Assembly: GCF_900103825.1 (NCBI RefSeq)
Contig: NZ_FNIF01000012.1
Span: 59,340-123,339, forward strand
Reading direction: 5' to 3'
Source: Paenibacillus sp. yr247
GTDB lineage: Bacteria > Bacillota > Bacilli > Paenibacillales > NBRC-103111
DNA length: 64,000 nucleotides
Position numbers and translations under genes: made by a program. The notes under the pieces are model-generated. The model was not told where the DNA came from. It searched no databases and worked only from the letters and a program-made list of their open reading frames with translations. Of the stretch, positions 36,933 to 46,206 are shown in pieces (positions within the stretch are counted from its first letter, which is position 1; the number at the start of each line of letters is the position of its first letter).

Positions 36933-37992
36933 CGACGAAGAGATGATTAAGCTGAGCATGCGTAAAATATTGACCGAAACTCATCCAGCTTTCGTTATCG
37001 TCGGAGAAGCCATGGATGGTCAAGAAGCGCTCGAGATAGCGGAACGTGAACAGCCGCATGTGATTATTACGGACATCAGCATGCCCGTCATGGATGGTCT
37101 GGAGTTTATTCGCGCTGTGCATGAAAAAGGATGGAATCCGAAAATCATTATATTGTCCGGCTATAGTGAATTTGATTATGCCCGTCAAGCACTGCGATTT
37201 GGAGTAGCGGATTACATTCTTAAGCCGATGCGTGCCTCTGCAGTGAAAGAGTTGTTATTGGAAATGTATCGCAAGCATTTGGAGAAATTGGAGGCATCTG
37301 CAACAAAAAGCAATCTTATGAGTCATTGCTTGAATCATGCGAATGTTCTTTTCGAGGAAATTTGGAAAGTAGATACAGCGGGGGTAAAGAAAGCGACTGA
37401 TGAAGTCCTAGATCTCATAGTTAGCTATGAACTTCCGGATGAGTTGAGAAAAGACATTCTTCTAGATTTAACGGCTGTCATGCGACGTCAAGCCGAAGAA
37501 CGGGGAACTGCACTCGTCTTCGACTTGGTTTGGAGAGAGCATCTGGGCGACCTGTTTCGCGAATTTCGCGAGATGCTGTTGACGTCGGTTGAACAAGTCC
37601 GAAACGGCCGCAATTGGGGGAAATATTCCGTCATTAAGAAAGGAATAGAGGTCATTCATTCGCGGTTCTCCGATCCTGCATTTAAGTTGGACGAATTGTT
37701 GCACCAATTGAATCTGTCGGTGACACATTTTTATAACTTGTTCAAACAGGAGACAGGGAAATCGTTCATGACATATTTAATTGAATATCGGATGGAGCAG
37801 GCAAAGCAGTTGCTGGTCCGAAAGGAACTGAAGACGTATGAGGTCGGAGAGAGGGTGGGCTACCCTGACTATCCCCATTTTACCAAAGTGTTCAAAAAGA
37901 TCGTCGGTGTAACTCCAAGCGAATATCGAAAAAACATAATTTCCCATCAACAATTTGAAATCGCTTACAACGATGATGAAATACACAATTGA
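36907..37992 (+). CDS. Response regulator, receiver plus AraC-type domain, short form
   Basis: The 361-residue protein has a receiver domain with phosphoacceptor D56 (IITDISMPVMDG) and the lysine in YILKPMRA, then an AraC helix-turn-helix pair (LDELLHQLNLSVTHFYNLFK, YEVGERVGYPDYPHFTKVFK). The linker is about 120 residues, against some 280 in the two other regulators of this window, so it lacks the middle domain they carry. The ATG follows GGAGAACTATA. It is paired with the kinase at 35091 and probably controls the importer from 38096. Confidence 0.93.
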   Translation: MSYRILLVDDEEMIKLSMRKILTETHPAFVIVGEAMDGQEALEIAEREQPHVIITDISMPVMDGLEFIRAVHEKGWNPKIIILSGYSEFDYARQALRFGVADYILKPMRASAVKELLLEMYRKHLEKLEASATKSNLMSHCLNHANVLFEEIWKVDTAGVKKATDEVLDLIVSYELPDELRKDILLDLTAVMRRQAEERGTALVFDLVWREHLGDLFREFREMLLTSVEQVRNGRNWGKYSVIKKGIEVIHSRFSDPAFKLDELLHQLNLSVTHFYNLFKQETGKSFMTYLIEYRMEQAKQLLVRKELKTYEVGERVGYPDYPHFTKVFKKIVGVTPSEYRKNIISHQQFEIAYNDDEIHN

Positions 37993-38095
37993 GCGAGGAA
38001 ATGTACATTCTCAAGAAGAGGATAATTTCCTACGATATACATGTAAGCATTCTCATCAAATTTTGACGAAAATTCGTTAGGAGGGAGTAACAAAC

Positions 38096-39796
38096 ATGAG
38101 ACGATTGAAAAGTACGGCCATCCTTATGAGTTCTGTTCTCTTGACCGGCAGCATGTTGGCAGCATGCTCCTTCAAGGGAGGATCGGATGCTAGCTCGGCC
38201 AGTCCGGCCGTATCTACATCTACATCTCAGCAAGCTTCTCCATCGGCGACTGCGGCAAAAGTTAACGAATTTGGGTGGACGGCCCCGGATAAGACGATCA
38301 CTATCGATTATTATTCCGCTGACAAAGACAATCCTGACAAAGTCGCTAAGAAATTTAAGGCCATTCACGATTATTTGCTTAAAAACTTTAACGTAGATGT
38401 TCAGAAAACACAGTACGACGTCGATGGAAAGGAAAAGATGAACTTGATGCTAGCTTCCAACGACTATAAAGGTGTCATCTCGGCAATGGACCTCGATACG
38501 ATGGACAAATGGAAAGCTCAAGGCAAGCTTATCGATTTGGCTCCGCTGGTGGATAAATACGGCCCTAACATTAAGAAAGAGCTGGGAGTAACATACAAAT
38601 CATACTTGGATAAGGATGGTAAGCTTTGGGGACTGCCAAGAGGCTGGGGATACTTGCCGATTCCGGACTTCAGTGCTCACATCCGTTGGGATTGGTATAC
38701 GGCTATGGGATCTCCAAAAATAGAAACGCCGGATGATTATTATAACGTGCTTAAACAAATGGTGAAAGACCATCCAACAAGCACATCCGGTAAGAAAGCG
38801 TATGCGATCTCCTGGAACGATCAACTTAAGATTAATAACGTACTAGGCATTTGGGGTCTAAAAGATGGTTACAAAGAAGATGCAAATCATAATTTGACGC
38901 ACTGGCTGAACACCTCCGAGGGCCTTGAGGCAGCGAAGTATTTCAACCGCTTCTACCGCGAGGGTCTTATGGATCCGGACAGTTTCCTGAACAAATTCGA
39001 CGACTGGAAGCAAAAGTTCTCCGACCAACAAATTCTTGGTCACATCGGACCTTGGTGGCAATCTTGGAACGCCGGCCACGAAGTATGGAAAACGACGATT
39101 CCGAACCTAAACGAGAACCAACGTTACGTGCAAATCGGATTGAAAGCGCCAGGTGCGGATAAAGCGTATTTATCAGCTAAAGATACGACCGGCTGGAACT
39201 TCACCGTTTTAACGGATAAAGTGAAAAATCCGGAAGACATTATCAAATTCCTGGATTTCGAAATCAGCCCGATGGGTACCCGTTTGTTAGGTTGGGGCAT
39301 TCCAAATATGCCGAATTCTCTCTGGAACCACAATGCGGACGGCACTTGGTCTTTCAACGATTCCCAAAAGCAGCTCATGTTGTCGGGTAAATTCGAATAC
39401 GACAAAGAAGATGAAATTACCGGCGACAACCAAATTTGGCTTGACCATCCTCAAGGCCTGATGAGAGACGATAATAAGAGTACGGCTTGGTACGACCAGA
39501 ACTTCAACCAAGAAGACAAATGGAAAGCCCTCATGAATAAAAACCTGAAAGATACGGTTTATGACAACACGGCTAGAAAAATCGTGTTCGCTGCCGACAA
39601 TCCGGTGACGATCAAAAATCAACAGGTTGAAGATTTGATCAAAACCGGTTTCGCCAAAGTGGTAATGAGCAAAATGGAACAAGACGCTGTTAATGCCTTT
39701 AACGACATGCGCGATAAAGCAAACAAGCTCGGTTTGAAAGACATCGAAGCTTTCCGCAACCAAGAGTACCAAAAAAATCTTGCATTGTTGAAGTAA
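38096..39796 (+). CDS. ABC transporter substrate-binding lipoprotein (LipO-like)
   Basis: The 566-residue protein has a signal peptide with lipobox MLAAC (cysteine near residue 24) and a serine/threonine-rich linker. The mature part is rich in aromatic residues (YGPNIKKELGVTYKSYLDKD, GLPRGWGYLPIPDFSAHIRW, HIGPWWQSWNAGHEVWKTT). The ATG follows TAGGAGGGAGTAACAAAC. It is the first gene of the operon with the permeases at 39872 and 40795. A hairpin follows the stop. Confidence 0.92.
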   Translation: MRRLKSTAILMSSVLLTGSMLAACSFKGGSDASSASPAVSTSTSQQASPSATAAKVNEFGWTAPDKTITIDYYSADKDNPDKVAKKFKAIHDYLLKNFNVDVQKTQYDVDGKEKMNLMLASNDYKGVISAMDLDTMDKWKAQGKLIDLAPLVDKYGPNIKKELGVTYKSYLDKDGKLWGLPRGWGYLPIPDFSAHIRWDWYTAMGSPKIETPDDYYNVLKQMVKDHPTSTSGKKAYAISWNDQLKINNVLGIWGLKDGYKEDANHNLTHWLNTSEGLEAAKYFNRFYREGLMDPDSFLNKFDDWKQKFSDQQILGHIGPWWQSWNAGHEVWKTTIPNLNENQRYVQIGLKAPGADKAYLSAKDTTGWNFTVLTDKVKNPEDIIKFLDFEISPMGTRLLGWGIPNMPNSLWNHNADGTWSFNDSQKQLMLSGKFEYDKEDEITGDNQIWLDHPQGLMRDDNKSTAWYDQNFNQEDKWKALMNKNLKDTVYDNTARKIVFAADNPVTIKNQQVEDLIKTGFAKVVMSKMEQDAVNAFNDMRDKANKLGLKDIEAFRNQEYQKNLALLK

Positions 39797-39808
39797 ATGT
39801 AGGAGAGT

Positions 39809-39832
39809 GGGGACGCTTTAATTCGCGTCCCC
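39809..39832 (+). terminator. Hairpin between binding-protein and permease genes
   Basis: GGGGACGC pairs perfectly with GCGTCCCC over an eight-base loop; CTCTTGCTTTCT follows. It is probably an attenuating or stabilising structure, as at 6864-6887. Confidence 0.6.
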
Positions 39833-39871
39833 CTCTTGCTTTCTAACATTAGTGGAACGAGGTGTAAGCTT

Positions 39872-40777
39872 ATGGTTGCTGTATGGAAACGGATGCGCAG
39901 AGAGCGGCAAATTTGGCTGCTATGCATACCTATGATCATCTGGGTGCTGATATTTTCTTATTTTCCGATGTACGGTTTGATTATTTCGTTCGAGAAATAC
40001 ATTCCAGGGAAATCCATGTTCGGAAATTGGGTAGGATTCGATAATTTCGTTCGTTTCTTTCATGAACCAGACTTTTTGCAAATCCTTCGCAACACGCTAG
40101 CGATCAGTGGTTTAAACTTGATTTTTGGTTTCCCCGCTCCACTTATTTTAGCTTTATTGCTCAACGAAGTTAAAAATAGCGCATTCAAGAAGACAATTCA
40201 ATCCCTATCCTATGTCCCCTACTTTATTTCCTGGGTCGTCGTGGCGAATATTCTCTTCATGCTTCTCGGGAACGACGGGATATTGAATGATATATTGATG
40301 AAAATTGGCCTTATTAAAGAGCCGATGGAATTTTTAACTAATGGGAAATATTTCTGGACAATTTTAATTTCTAGTAATATATGGAAAGATATGGGCTTCT
40401 CAGCCATTATTTATTTGTCTGCAATTGCGGGCATTGATAAAGAACTTTATGAAGCCGGCAGAGTGGACGGTCTTGGACGTTTCGGTCTTATCCGCCATAT
40501 TACGCTACCGGGCATTCGTTCGACCGCAGTGCTTCTGTTCATTCTGGCTATCGGTAATATATTGAACGCCGGATTCGAACAGCAATTGTTAATCGGTAAT
40601 CCACTTACCCGTGATCATTACGAAGTTATTGACACTTACGTGTATCGATTCGGCGTACAGTTGGGCAATTATTCTTACGGTACCGCCGTCGGTCTAATGA
40701 AAAGTTTCATCGGTTTGACTTTGGTTGTCATCGCTAATCGTTTGTCCAGAAAGTATATGCAGTCATCTATTTTATAA
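39872..40777 (+). CDS. ABC transporter permease, LplB type
   Basis: The 301-residue membrane protein has about six spans (QIWLLCIPMIIWVLIFSYFP, then MYGLIISFEKYIPGKSMFG). The EAA loop reads YEAGRVDGLGRFGLIRHI then TLPGIRST. ATG 39872 has GAGGTGTAAGCT upstream and is preferred to an in-frame TTG/CTG earlier in the hairpin region. The partner gene starts 17 bases after the stop. Confidence 0.92.
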   Translation: MVAVWKRMRRERQIWLLCIPMIIWVLIFSYFPMYGLIISFEKYIPGKSMFGNWVGFDNFVRFFHEPDFLQILRNTLAISGLNLIFGFPAPLILALLLNEVKNSAFKKTIQSLSYVPYFISWVVVANILFMLLGNDGILNDILMKIGLIKEPMEFLTNGKYFWTILISSNIWKDMGFSAIIYLSAIAGIDKELYEAGRVDGLGRFGLIRHITLPGIRSTAVLLFILAIGNILNAGFEQQLLIGNPLTRDHYEVIDTYVYRFGVQLGNYSYGTAVGLMKSFIGLTLVVIANRLSRKYMQSSIL

Positions 40778-40794
40778 TTAAAGGAGGTATTCAG

Positions 40795-41685
40795 ATGGAT
40801 CAGCACCTTCGTGCTTCCATTCCTAATCGAATGGTGGATATTCTAGTTGTAGTTCTGCTGCTTTTGCTAGCTAGTATAGTGGTTTATCCATTTCTAAATC
40901 TTTTGGCGCTTTCTTTTAATGACGGTATGGATGCGGCACGCGGCGGAATCTACTTTTTTCCAAGGAAATTTTCGCTTACCGCATACAACATGCTGTTTCA
41001 GAACGGAAAGCTGCTCAAAGGTTTAGGATGGTCCGTTCTCAGGGTGTTTGTAGGCACGGGTACATGTTTGTTTGCGACCGGGCTACTTGCCTATATTATT
41101 AGCATTCGGACGTTCTCGGGCCGAAAATTCATGCGCCTCTTGTTTTTTGTAACGATGTATTTTAGCGGCGGATTAATTCCGACCTATATTCTAATGCAAC
41201 AGTTACATTTGACGAATACGTTTCAGGTATATTGGATTCCGAGTTTGATAAACACCTACTTTATGCTACTCATGAATTCATATATTTCTGATTTGCCGGA
41301 AGCTTTATTCGAATCGGCCCGAATCGACGGAGCGAACGAGCTCAAAATTTACACACGCATCGTTATTCCAGTAGCTATACCGGTTTTCGCGGCGGTTTCC
41401 ATCTATTCGGCTGTCGGACACTGGAATTCTTGGTTCGACGTCGTTCTTTATAACTTTAATGGAAAATATGATACGCTGCAGGTTTATTTGCAACGGCTTC
41501 TTCTTGAAGTGGAAGCAACTCAGCAAATTCGCGATGAGCAATTGCTTTTGCACAAGTTTCAAGGATTATCTCCTCAGACGTTGCGAGCTGCTACAACAAT
41601 TCTGGTAACGATGCCAATTTTGTGCGTATATCCATTCCTGCAGAAATATTTTATCGGTGGACTAACGTTAGGATCCGTCAAATAA
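40795..41685 (+). CDS. ABC transporter permease, LplC/YtcP type
   Basis: The 296-residue partner permease has MYFSGGLIPTYILMQQLHLT, the EAA loop LFESARIDGANELKIYTR then IVIPVAIP, and the C-terminus FLQKYFIGGLTLGSVK. The ATG follows AAAGGAGGTATTCAG. Confidence 0.93.
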   Translation: MDQHLRASIPNRMVDILVVVLLLLLASIVVYPFLNLLALSFNDGMDAARGGIYFFPRKFSLTAYNMLFQNGKLLKGLGWSVLRVFVGTGTCLFATGLLAYIISIRTFSGRKFMRLLFFVTMYFSGGLIPTYILMQQLHLTNTFQVYWIPSLINTYFMLLMNSYISDLPEALFESARIDGANELKIYTRIVIPVAIPVFAAVSIYSAVGHWNSWFDVVLYNFNGKYDTLQVYLQRLLLEVEATQQIRDEQLLLHKFQGLSPQTLRAATTILVTMPILCVYPFLQKYFIGGLTLGSVK

Positions 41686-41702
41686 AACTAAATTTAATAC
41701 AT

Positions 41703-41730
41703 GTGGAATGGAATTAATTCCTGACTCCAC
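41703..41730 (+). other. Hairpin downstream of the permease gene
   Basis: GTGGA pairs with TCCAC around an inner GGAATTAATTCC palindrome. Only TCATTTTCC follows, so termination would be weak. It may reduce expression of the glycosidase-like gene. Confidence 0.3.
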
Positions 41731-41821
41731 TCATTTTCCAATATTTCATGTCGCAACGTAATCTTATCGGGCTCTAAAGAAAAGTTAGGATTGAAAGTAT
41801 AGATAGAGAGGGTGGAAAGGA

Positions 41822-43213
41822 TTGAAGAATCTGCTGAAAACAAATAAAAAAACAAAATGTGAATCGCCACTATCTTTTGATTCCTCGGTTACGTATTTGA
41901 ACGATGGTTTTGAATGGGCGAAGAAACAAGCGCTTTATTATGTCCATCATGGCGAGGATCGCGTCGGGCTTTGGTACGAAGCGGCGCTGCCAAGGCGGCA
42001 ATCGTTCTGTATGCGTGACATTGCTCACCAAAGTGTGGGAGCATCGGGTCTGGGCCTGCATCCCCACACGAAAAACATGCTTTACAAGTTTGCCGAAAAT
42101 ATAGCTGAATCACGGGACTGGTGTTCTTATTGGGAGATTCATAGAGATGACAAGCCAACGCCTGTGGATTATAAAAACGATCATGACTTCTGGTATAACC
42201 TTCCTGCTAACTTCGACGTGATCAGGGTGTGCTATGCACAATACTTATGGACGGGCGACAGTGATTATCTAAATCACCCTGTATTTGACCATTTCTATAG
42301 GCGATCTGTTGATGATTACGTTCGTGTCTGGGATAAGGACGGGGACGGTATTATCGAGCATCGCCCCGAATACGGCCGCAGGGGTATCGCTTCCTATAAT
42401 GAGGTAGGACTGAAACCAGCCATCGGCGGAGATCAGATTGCAGCGCAATTTGCAGGGTATACGGCCTATGCCCGCATATTGCAGCTTAGAGGCGATAAAG
42501 ATACGGCGATTGGACTACTCCGGAAGGCTCATGATCTAAGAGAATTGTATGAATCTTCTTGGTGGGACGAAAGCAACAGACGGTTTTATGGCGCGTTTCT
42601 GCAGGATCGCAGATACCTTGAAAATTATTATGCGGAAGGTAATTTCCTTCCTCTTTTATTTGGTATTATTAAAAATGATAACCAGCGAAGATTGGCGCTG
42701 GCTGATCTGATGAAAAACGGTGTAGCGAACGTGGAAGGTAAAACCTATCTGCCCGACATCTATTATCTAAATGGCTTGAAGGAACAAGCCTACAAAGAGC
42801 TAAGCGAACTGATGGATCCTGGACTTCACAGGAGAGAATATCCGGAAGTGTCTTATGCTGTCATCGGAGCAATTATTACGGGCATGATGGGCATTGCGGG
42901 CGATGGTCAAGGACTCGTATCCACTTTTTCCAATTTAACTGATGAGGTGAGCTGGGCGAAAGTGGAGAATGTGCCCATCCTTGATCGCAACATTAGTGTC
43001 GTGCATCGGGGGCTGATAGAAACGCAATTCACGAATATAAGCGGAGAATCACTTACATGGAAAGCTTCTTTTGCAAACGAACATGATGCCTTGGTATATC
43101 AAGGAGATCATCTCATACCGCAGCAGGAAATAGGTGCTGATGGATTGGTTCGCTCGTATGTTTTGCTCTCAGTCCAGTCGGGTCAAACCTGCACGATAAC
43201 AACTGTAGTCTGA
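41822..43213 (+). CDS. Six-hairpin glycosidase-like protein, cytoplasmic
   Basis: The 463-residue protein has no signal peptide. The stretches ALYYVHHGEDRVGLWYEAAL, PRRQSFCMRDIAHQS, VWDKDGDGIIEHRPEYGRRG and AGYTAYARILQLRGDKDTAI are typical of (alpha/alpha)6-barrel glycosidases and their relatives (GH78/GH63/GH37-like fold). I cannot assign a family or substrate. A short beta-rich C-terminus follows the barrel. The TTG at 41822 follows AGGGTGGAAAGGA. Position at the end of an importer operon suggests it cuts the imported oligosaccharide inside the cell. Confidence 0.7.
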   Translation: MKNLLKTNKKTKCESPLSFDSSVTYLNDGFEWAKKQALYYVHHGEDRVGLWYEAALPRRQSFCMRDIAHQSVGASGLGLHPHTKNMLYKFAENIAESRDWCSYWEIHRDDKPTPVDYKNDHDFWYNLPANFDVIRVCYAQYLWTGDSDYLNHPVFDHFYRRSVDDYVRVWDKDGDGIIEHRPEYGRRGIASYNEVGLKPAIGGDQIAAQFAGYTAYARILQLRGDKDTAIGLLRKAHDLRELYESSWWDESNRRFYGAFLQDRRYLENYYAEGNFLPLLFGIIKNDNQRRLALADLMKNGVANVEGKTYLPDIYYLNGLKEQAYKELSELMDPGLHRREYPEVSYAVIGAIITGMMGIAGDGQGLVSTFSNLTDEVSWAKVENVPILDRNISVVHRGLIETQFTNISGESLTWKASFANEHDALVYQGDHLIPQQEIGADGLVRSYVLLSVQSGQTCTITTVV

Positions 43214-43333
43214 GGCAACCATTGGAGGTGACTCAAAGGATAAAAAATAGAAGCATTGAATTGCAGCAATCGCTTTTTCAACTGGCCTACGAGTACACTT
43301 CTGACGGGTTTACCTTTACTAATTTATCCGGTT

Positions 43334-43786
43334 ATGTCATCAGGGGAGCCTGTCACTGAAACAAAACATTATGTTGCTTTGTGTCCACAACGTCAAGATT
43401 ATGGAGGGGACGGGCGGAGCGTGGGAGAGAAGAATGAAGCATATGCAAAATATTTCGTGGGACAAAGTTACCTAAAAACGTTGGTTACCGGTCCTAAAGT
43501 TAATGTTGGAGTTGGGAACGTGACCTTTGAACCGGGTTGCAGAAATAACTGGCATATCCATCGAAATGGGTTTCAACTTTTATTAGTAACTGGCGGCGAA
43601 GGCTGGTACCAAGAAGAAGGGAAACCTGCGCAATTCTTACAAGCAGGTGATGTTATTGTAACCCACGACGGTGTAAAACACTGGCATGGCGCTACGAAGG
43701 ATAGCTGGTTTGAACATATTGCAATCACTGCAGGTATACCGGAACGGCTGGAGCTAGTCTCAGATGAGGAATATAACAAACTTTAA
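43334..43786 (+). CDS. Cupin-domain protein
   Basis: The cupin core is clear: VGVGNVTFEPGCRNNWHIHR (first motif with metal-binding histidines), FQLLLVTGGEGWYQEEG, and GDVIVTHDGVKHWHGATKD (second motif). Relatives are annotated as carboxymuconolactone-decarboxylase-associated or hydroxynitrile-lyase-like cupins, usually about 130 residues beginning near KNEAYAKYF. The start is not certain: ATG 43334 has no ribosome-binding site, while GTG 43421 has GGAGGGG 12 bases upstream. The sequence between 43228 and 43420 does not look like family sequence and may be remnant. Function unknown. Confidence 0.75.
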   Translation: MSSGEPVTETKHYVALCPQRQDYGGDGRSVGEKNEAYAKYFVGQSYLKTLVTGPKVNVGVGNVTFEPGCRNNWHIHRNGFQLLLVTGGEGWYQEEGKPAQFLQAGDVIVTHDGVKHWHGATKDSWFEHIAITAGIPERLELVSDEEYNKL

Positions 43787-43804
43787 GATATAAGAACACC
43801 AATT

Positions 43805-43829
43805 AACGGCAGCCCTCAGGCTTGCCGTT
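43805..43829 (+). terminator. Possible terminator after cupin gene
   Basis: AACGGCAGCC pairs with GGCTTGCCGTT with one bulge over a short loop. It lies just after the cupin stop but lacks a clear T-run. Confidence 0.45.
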
Positions 43830-43856
43830 ACTTCAACATTACGATTGTTCTGGACA

Positions 43857-44291
43857 ATGCCGGCGGCAACAATAGAAAAGAAAAAAGTGAAAAAATACGA
43901 ATACACAATACAGTTTTCAGTTTCTTTACCCGAAAGGTGGAAAGGGTATTCGATTATAAACAGTAAATGGGAAGGCCTTGCTATAGACGGAGAAACTGGT
44001 GAAAAAGTTGTAGCAACCGGCCCATTGATTTATATTCGAGATCCACAATGGACTGCACAAACGCCAAGGCAGGATATACCCATTATGGTATTTACACTAA
44101 GTCAATGGGACGCTCTTCAGCGAGGAGTATTTCACATTGGCGCAGCACCTATCGGACCATGCGAATTGGGGCGAAACGATACCTATGTTTTTGCACTTCC
44201 CGCACGTTACAACTATTCCTTCCCGCCTGGTTACGAAGAAGTGGATAAAATTTTAAAAAGCAAGCCACTTAAAGCATTAGAATCAAATTAA
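43857..44291 (+). CDS. Conserved hypothetical protein, probably missing its signal sequence
   Basis: The frame encodes YTIQFSVSLPERWKGYSIIN, a core PRQDIPIMVFTLSQWDALQR with GVFHIGAAPIGPCELGRND, and YVFALPARYNYSFPPGYEEV. I believe similar uncharacterised secreted or lipoproteins occur in Bacillales, where this domain follows a signal peptide; here no signal peptide is present. The start is unclear (ATG 43857, GTG 43887 or TTG 43845) and none has a good ribosome-binding site. It may be a 5'-truncated gene. Confidence 0.5.
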   Translation: MPAATIEKKKVKKYEYTIQFSVSLPERWKGYSIINSKWEGLAIDGETGEKVVATGPLIYIRDPQWTAQTPRQDIPIMVFTLSQWDALQRGVFHIGAAPIGPCELGRNDTYVFALPARYNYSFPPGYEEVDKILKSKPLKALESN

Positions 44292-44292
44292 T

Positions 44293-44682
44293 TTACTTTT
44301 TAGCCGAGAGCCAGTCAGTTAACACAGTAATTTCTTCAGGTTTGAGGGTGCCTTTAAAAGGCGGCATCCCATTTCCGCCGTTCGCAATCTGTGTTGCAAT
44401 CTGATCCTTTGTTTTGATTGAACCTATTTTCCGTAAGTTAGTGTTCGGCCCCATTCTTCCTGCCAAGTCTGTACCATGACAAGCAATACAATTTCGGTTA
44501 AAGACAGCTTGCGCATCAACTGTGCCAGCAGCAGGGGTTGTCGTGCCAGCGTTAGGAACCGTTGCTCCTCCAGTGGATGGAGTTGTCGTTTCTTCTGTAG
44601 CAGGTGAAGGCCTTGTAGTTCCGCATCCCGTAAGTGCAAGAAGCAAATAAAAACCAATTAGCCAAAACCCCATTTTTTTCAT
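44293..44682 (-). CDS. Class I cytochrome c lipoprotein (c-551-like)
   Basis: The 129-residue protein has a signal peptide with lipobox LALTGC (cysteine at about residue 20), a threonine/alanine/proline-rich linker, and a haem c site CIACH with the distal methionine in NGMPPFKG. It is an extracellular membrane-anchored electron carrier of the type found with haem-copper oxidases. The ATG follows GGGAGGTAAAAAAT. It is in an operon with the upstream gene (five-base gap). Confidence 0.92.
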   Translation of the reverse strand: MKKMGFWLIGFYLLLALTGCGTTRPSPATEETTTPSTGGATVPNAGTTTPAAGTVDAQAVFNRNCIACHGTDLAGRMGPNTNLRKIGSIKTKDQIATQIANGGNGMPPFKGTLKPEEITVLTDWLSAKK

Positions 44683-44687
44683 ATTTT

Positions 44688-45071
44688 TTACCTCCCATTT
44701 TTTGTTGCTTCATTAACGTTTACAAACAAGTTAATGACCAACAAGATTATGCTTAGAAGCGCCATGCTTCCGCCGATCCTGATGAGAGGCAATTTGGCTA
44801 ACCCGCTAATTTCCACGTACAACCCGATGATCATGACCGGAAGACCGATATTATGCAGCCAAAAATGGCCGACGCCCAGCCGGCTTTTTGCCGCTTTTGG
44901 AAAAACGCAGTAGATGAGGCCGCTGATGGCTAGCGTCGAAAAACCGAGCAAATTGATGTGTGCATGGATGGTGGACATTTGAAAATTCAGCTTGATGTCC
45001 ATGTAAATGCCTAACAGCATGCCGATAATCAAATAAATGCCTGCGATTCGAAGCCAAATGTACCCCTTCAT
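44688..45071 (-). CDS. Small four-span membrane protein related to haem-copper oxidase subunit I
   Basis: The 127-residue protein has four membrane segments and conserved histidines in MSTIHAHINLLGF and VGHFWLHNIGLPV, resembling a short piece of cbb3-type oxidase subunit I; such proteins are often labelled cytochrome c oxidase-like. It is too short to be an oxidase by itself. The ATG follows AGGGAGGATCTAGG. It pairs with the cytochrome c gene directly downstream, suggesting a respiratory or haem-binding accessory role. Confidence 0.8.
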   Translation of the reverse strand: MKGYIWLRIAGIYLIIGMLLGIYMDIKLNFQMSTIHAHINLLGFSTLAISGLIYCVFPKAAKSRLGVGHFWLHNIGLPVMIIGLYVEISGLAKLPLIRIGGSMALLSIILLVINLFVNVNEATKNGR

Positions 45072-45168
45072 CCTAGATCCTCCCTAAAAGTTAACATAAT
45101 TTTTTACTCAATCATTAATGTGTACCAAAAATCTAATTCTATCCAATACAATAGAATATGTGCAAAAG

Positions 45169-45997
45169 GGTTGTGGTGCAAAGATTCCAAAGCGTGATAA
45201 CATAGAGAAAAATGAAATCATGGGATGGGACGAATCAGTATGGAATCGAAAGATAATGTATTCAAATGGAAACATTACGAGGCTGGTATGATTCTATTAA
45301 CCGTTAGATGGTATATAAAATATTGTTTGAGTTATAGAGATGTCGCAGAAATGATGAAAGAGCGAGGATTGAATATCTCTCATACTACGATCATGAGATG
45401 GGTCCATGAGTTCGGACCTGAAATAGACAAACGAATTCGCCCCTACTTGAAACCGACCAACGATTCATAGAGGGTCGATGAAACTTACATCAAAGTCAAA
45501 GGGAAGTGGAAGTATTTATTCCGGGCAGTCGATTCTGAGGGAAGCTCGATAGATTTCATGTTGTCTGAAAATCGTGATATTCATGCGGCGAAACGCTTTT
45601 TCAAGAAGGCGTTGTCATCGCCACACAATCAATCTCCACGTGTGATCACGGTGGATAAAAACCCTGCATACCCACCCGCAATAGATCAGTTAAAGGATGA
45701 GAAAGATCTGTCGAAAGAAATCATAATCAGACAAACAAAGTACCTTAACAACGTTGTCGAACAAGACCATCGGTTCATAAAGAAAATAACAAATCCTATG
45801 ATGGGATTTAAGTCATTCCAGACAGCCGAAGAAACATTAGCGGGAATTGAAGCCTTTCATATGCTAAGGAAACAGCAGGTTGAAATATCACCTGCTATTT
45901 CCGTTGTTGAATGGATCAATAAATTGTTTGGATTGGCTGCATAGTTTATCCAATAAAGTAGGGTATACTTGTCAGTTTTATTATTTGCAACACAACC
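45169..45997 (+). mobile_element. IS6-family insertion sequence, inactive
   Basis: The element is about 829 bases, with terminal inverted repeats GGTTGTGGTGCAAA (45169-45182) and TTTGCAACACAACC (45984-45997), two differences at most, of the GGTT-TGTTGCAAA type usual in the IS6 family. Similarity may extend outward a few bases with one indel. I see no 8-bp target duplication, which suggests that it is old or recombined. Confidence 0.8.
45225..45944 (+). pseudogene. IS6-family transposase with in-frame stop
   Basis: The helix-turn-helix start (YEAGMILLTVRWYIKYCLSY, RDVAEMMKERGLNISHTTIM) is followed by a DDE domain beginning RVDETYIKVKGKWKYLFRAV, with the second D in ITVDKNPAYPPA and the E in VVEQDHRFIK. 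At 45468-45470 a TAG replaces the TGG of the normal SWRVDETY motif; reading resumes in the same frame with no indel. The total would be 239 residues, normal for the family. A single base change has killed it. Confidence 0.9.
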
Positions 45998-46206
45998 ATT
46001 TGCGAGAGCCTGCGCTTTCGAATCACTGACGATGATTCACACGAATCGAGCGGTGGAAGTGCTCATTAAACAATATCGCGCCGCGCGCTGGTGTACGGAT
46101 ATGCATAAAGCGAGTACATTCCAATTAATTCATCGAACGGATTCATCGCTAAACGCAAACATCAAATAACGCAAAACCAGCTAACATCAAGTCACAAAAA
46201 GTCATT
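45998..46206. other. Unassigned stretch right of the IS6 element
   Basis: An open frame overlapping the IS end (45969-46169) encodes FESLTMIHTNRAVEVLIKQY and RAARWCTDMHKASTF. It has no ribosome-binding site and resembles nothing I recognise. It is probably a fragment of a gene interrupted by the element. Confidence 0.3.
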
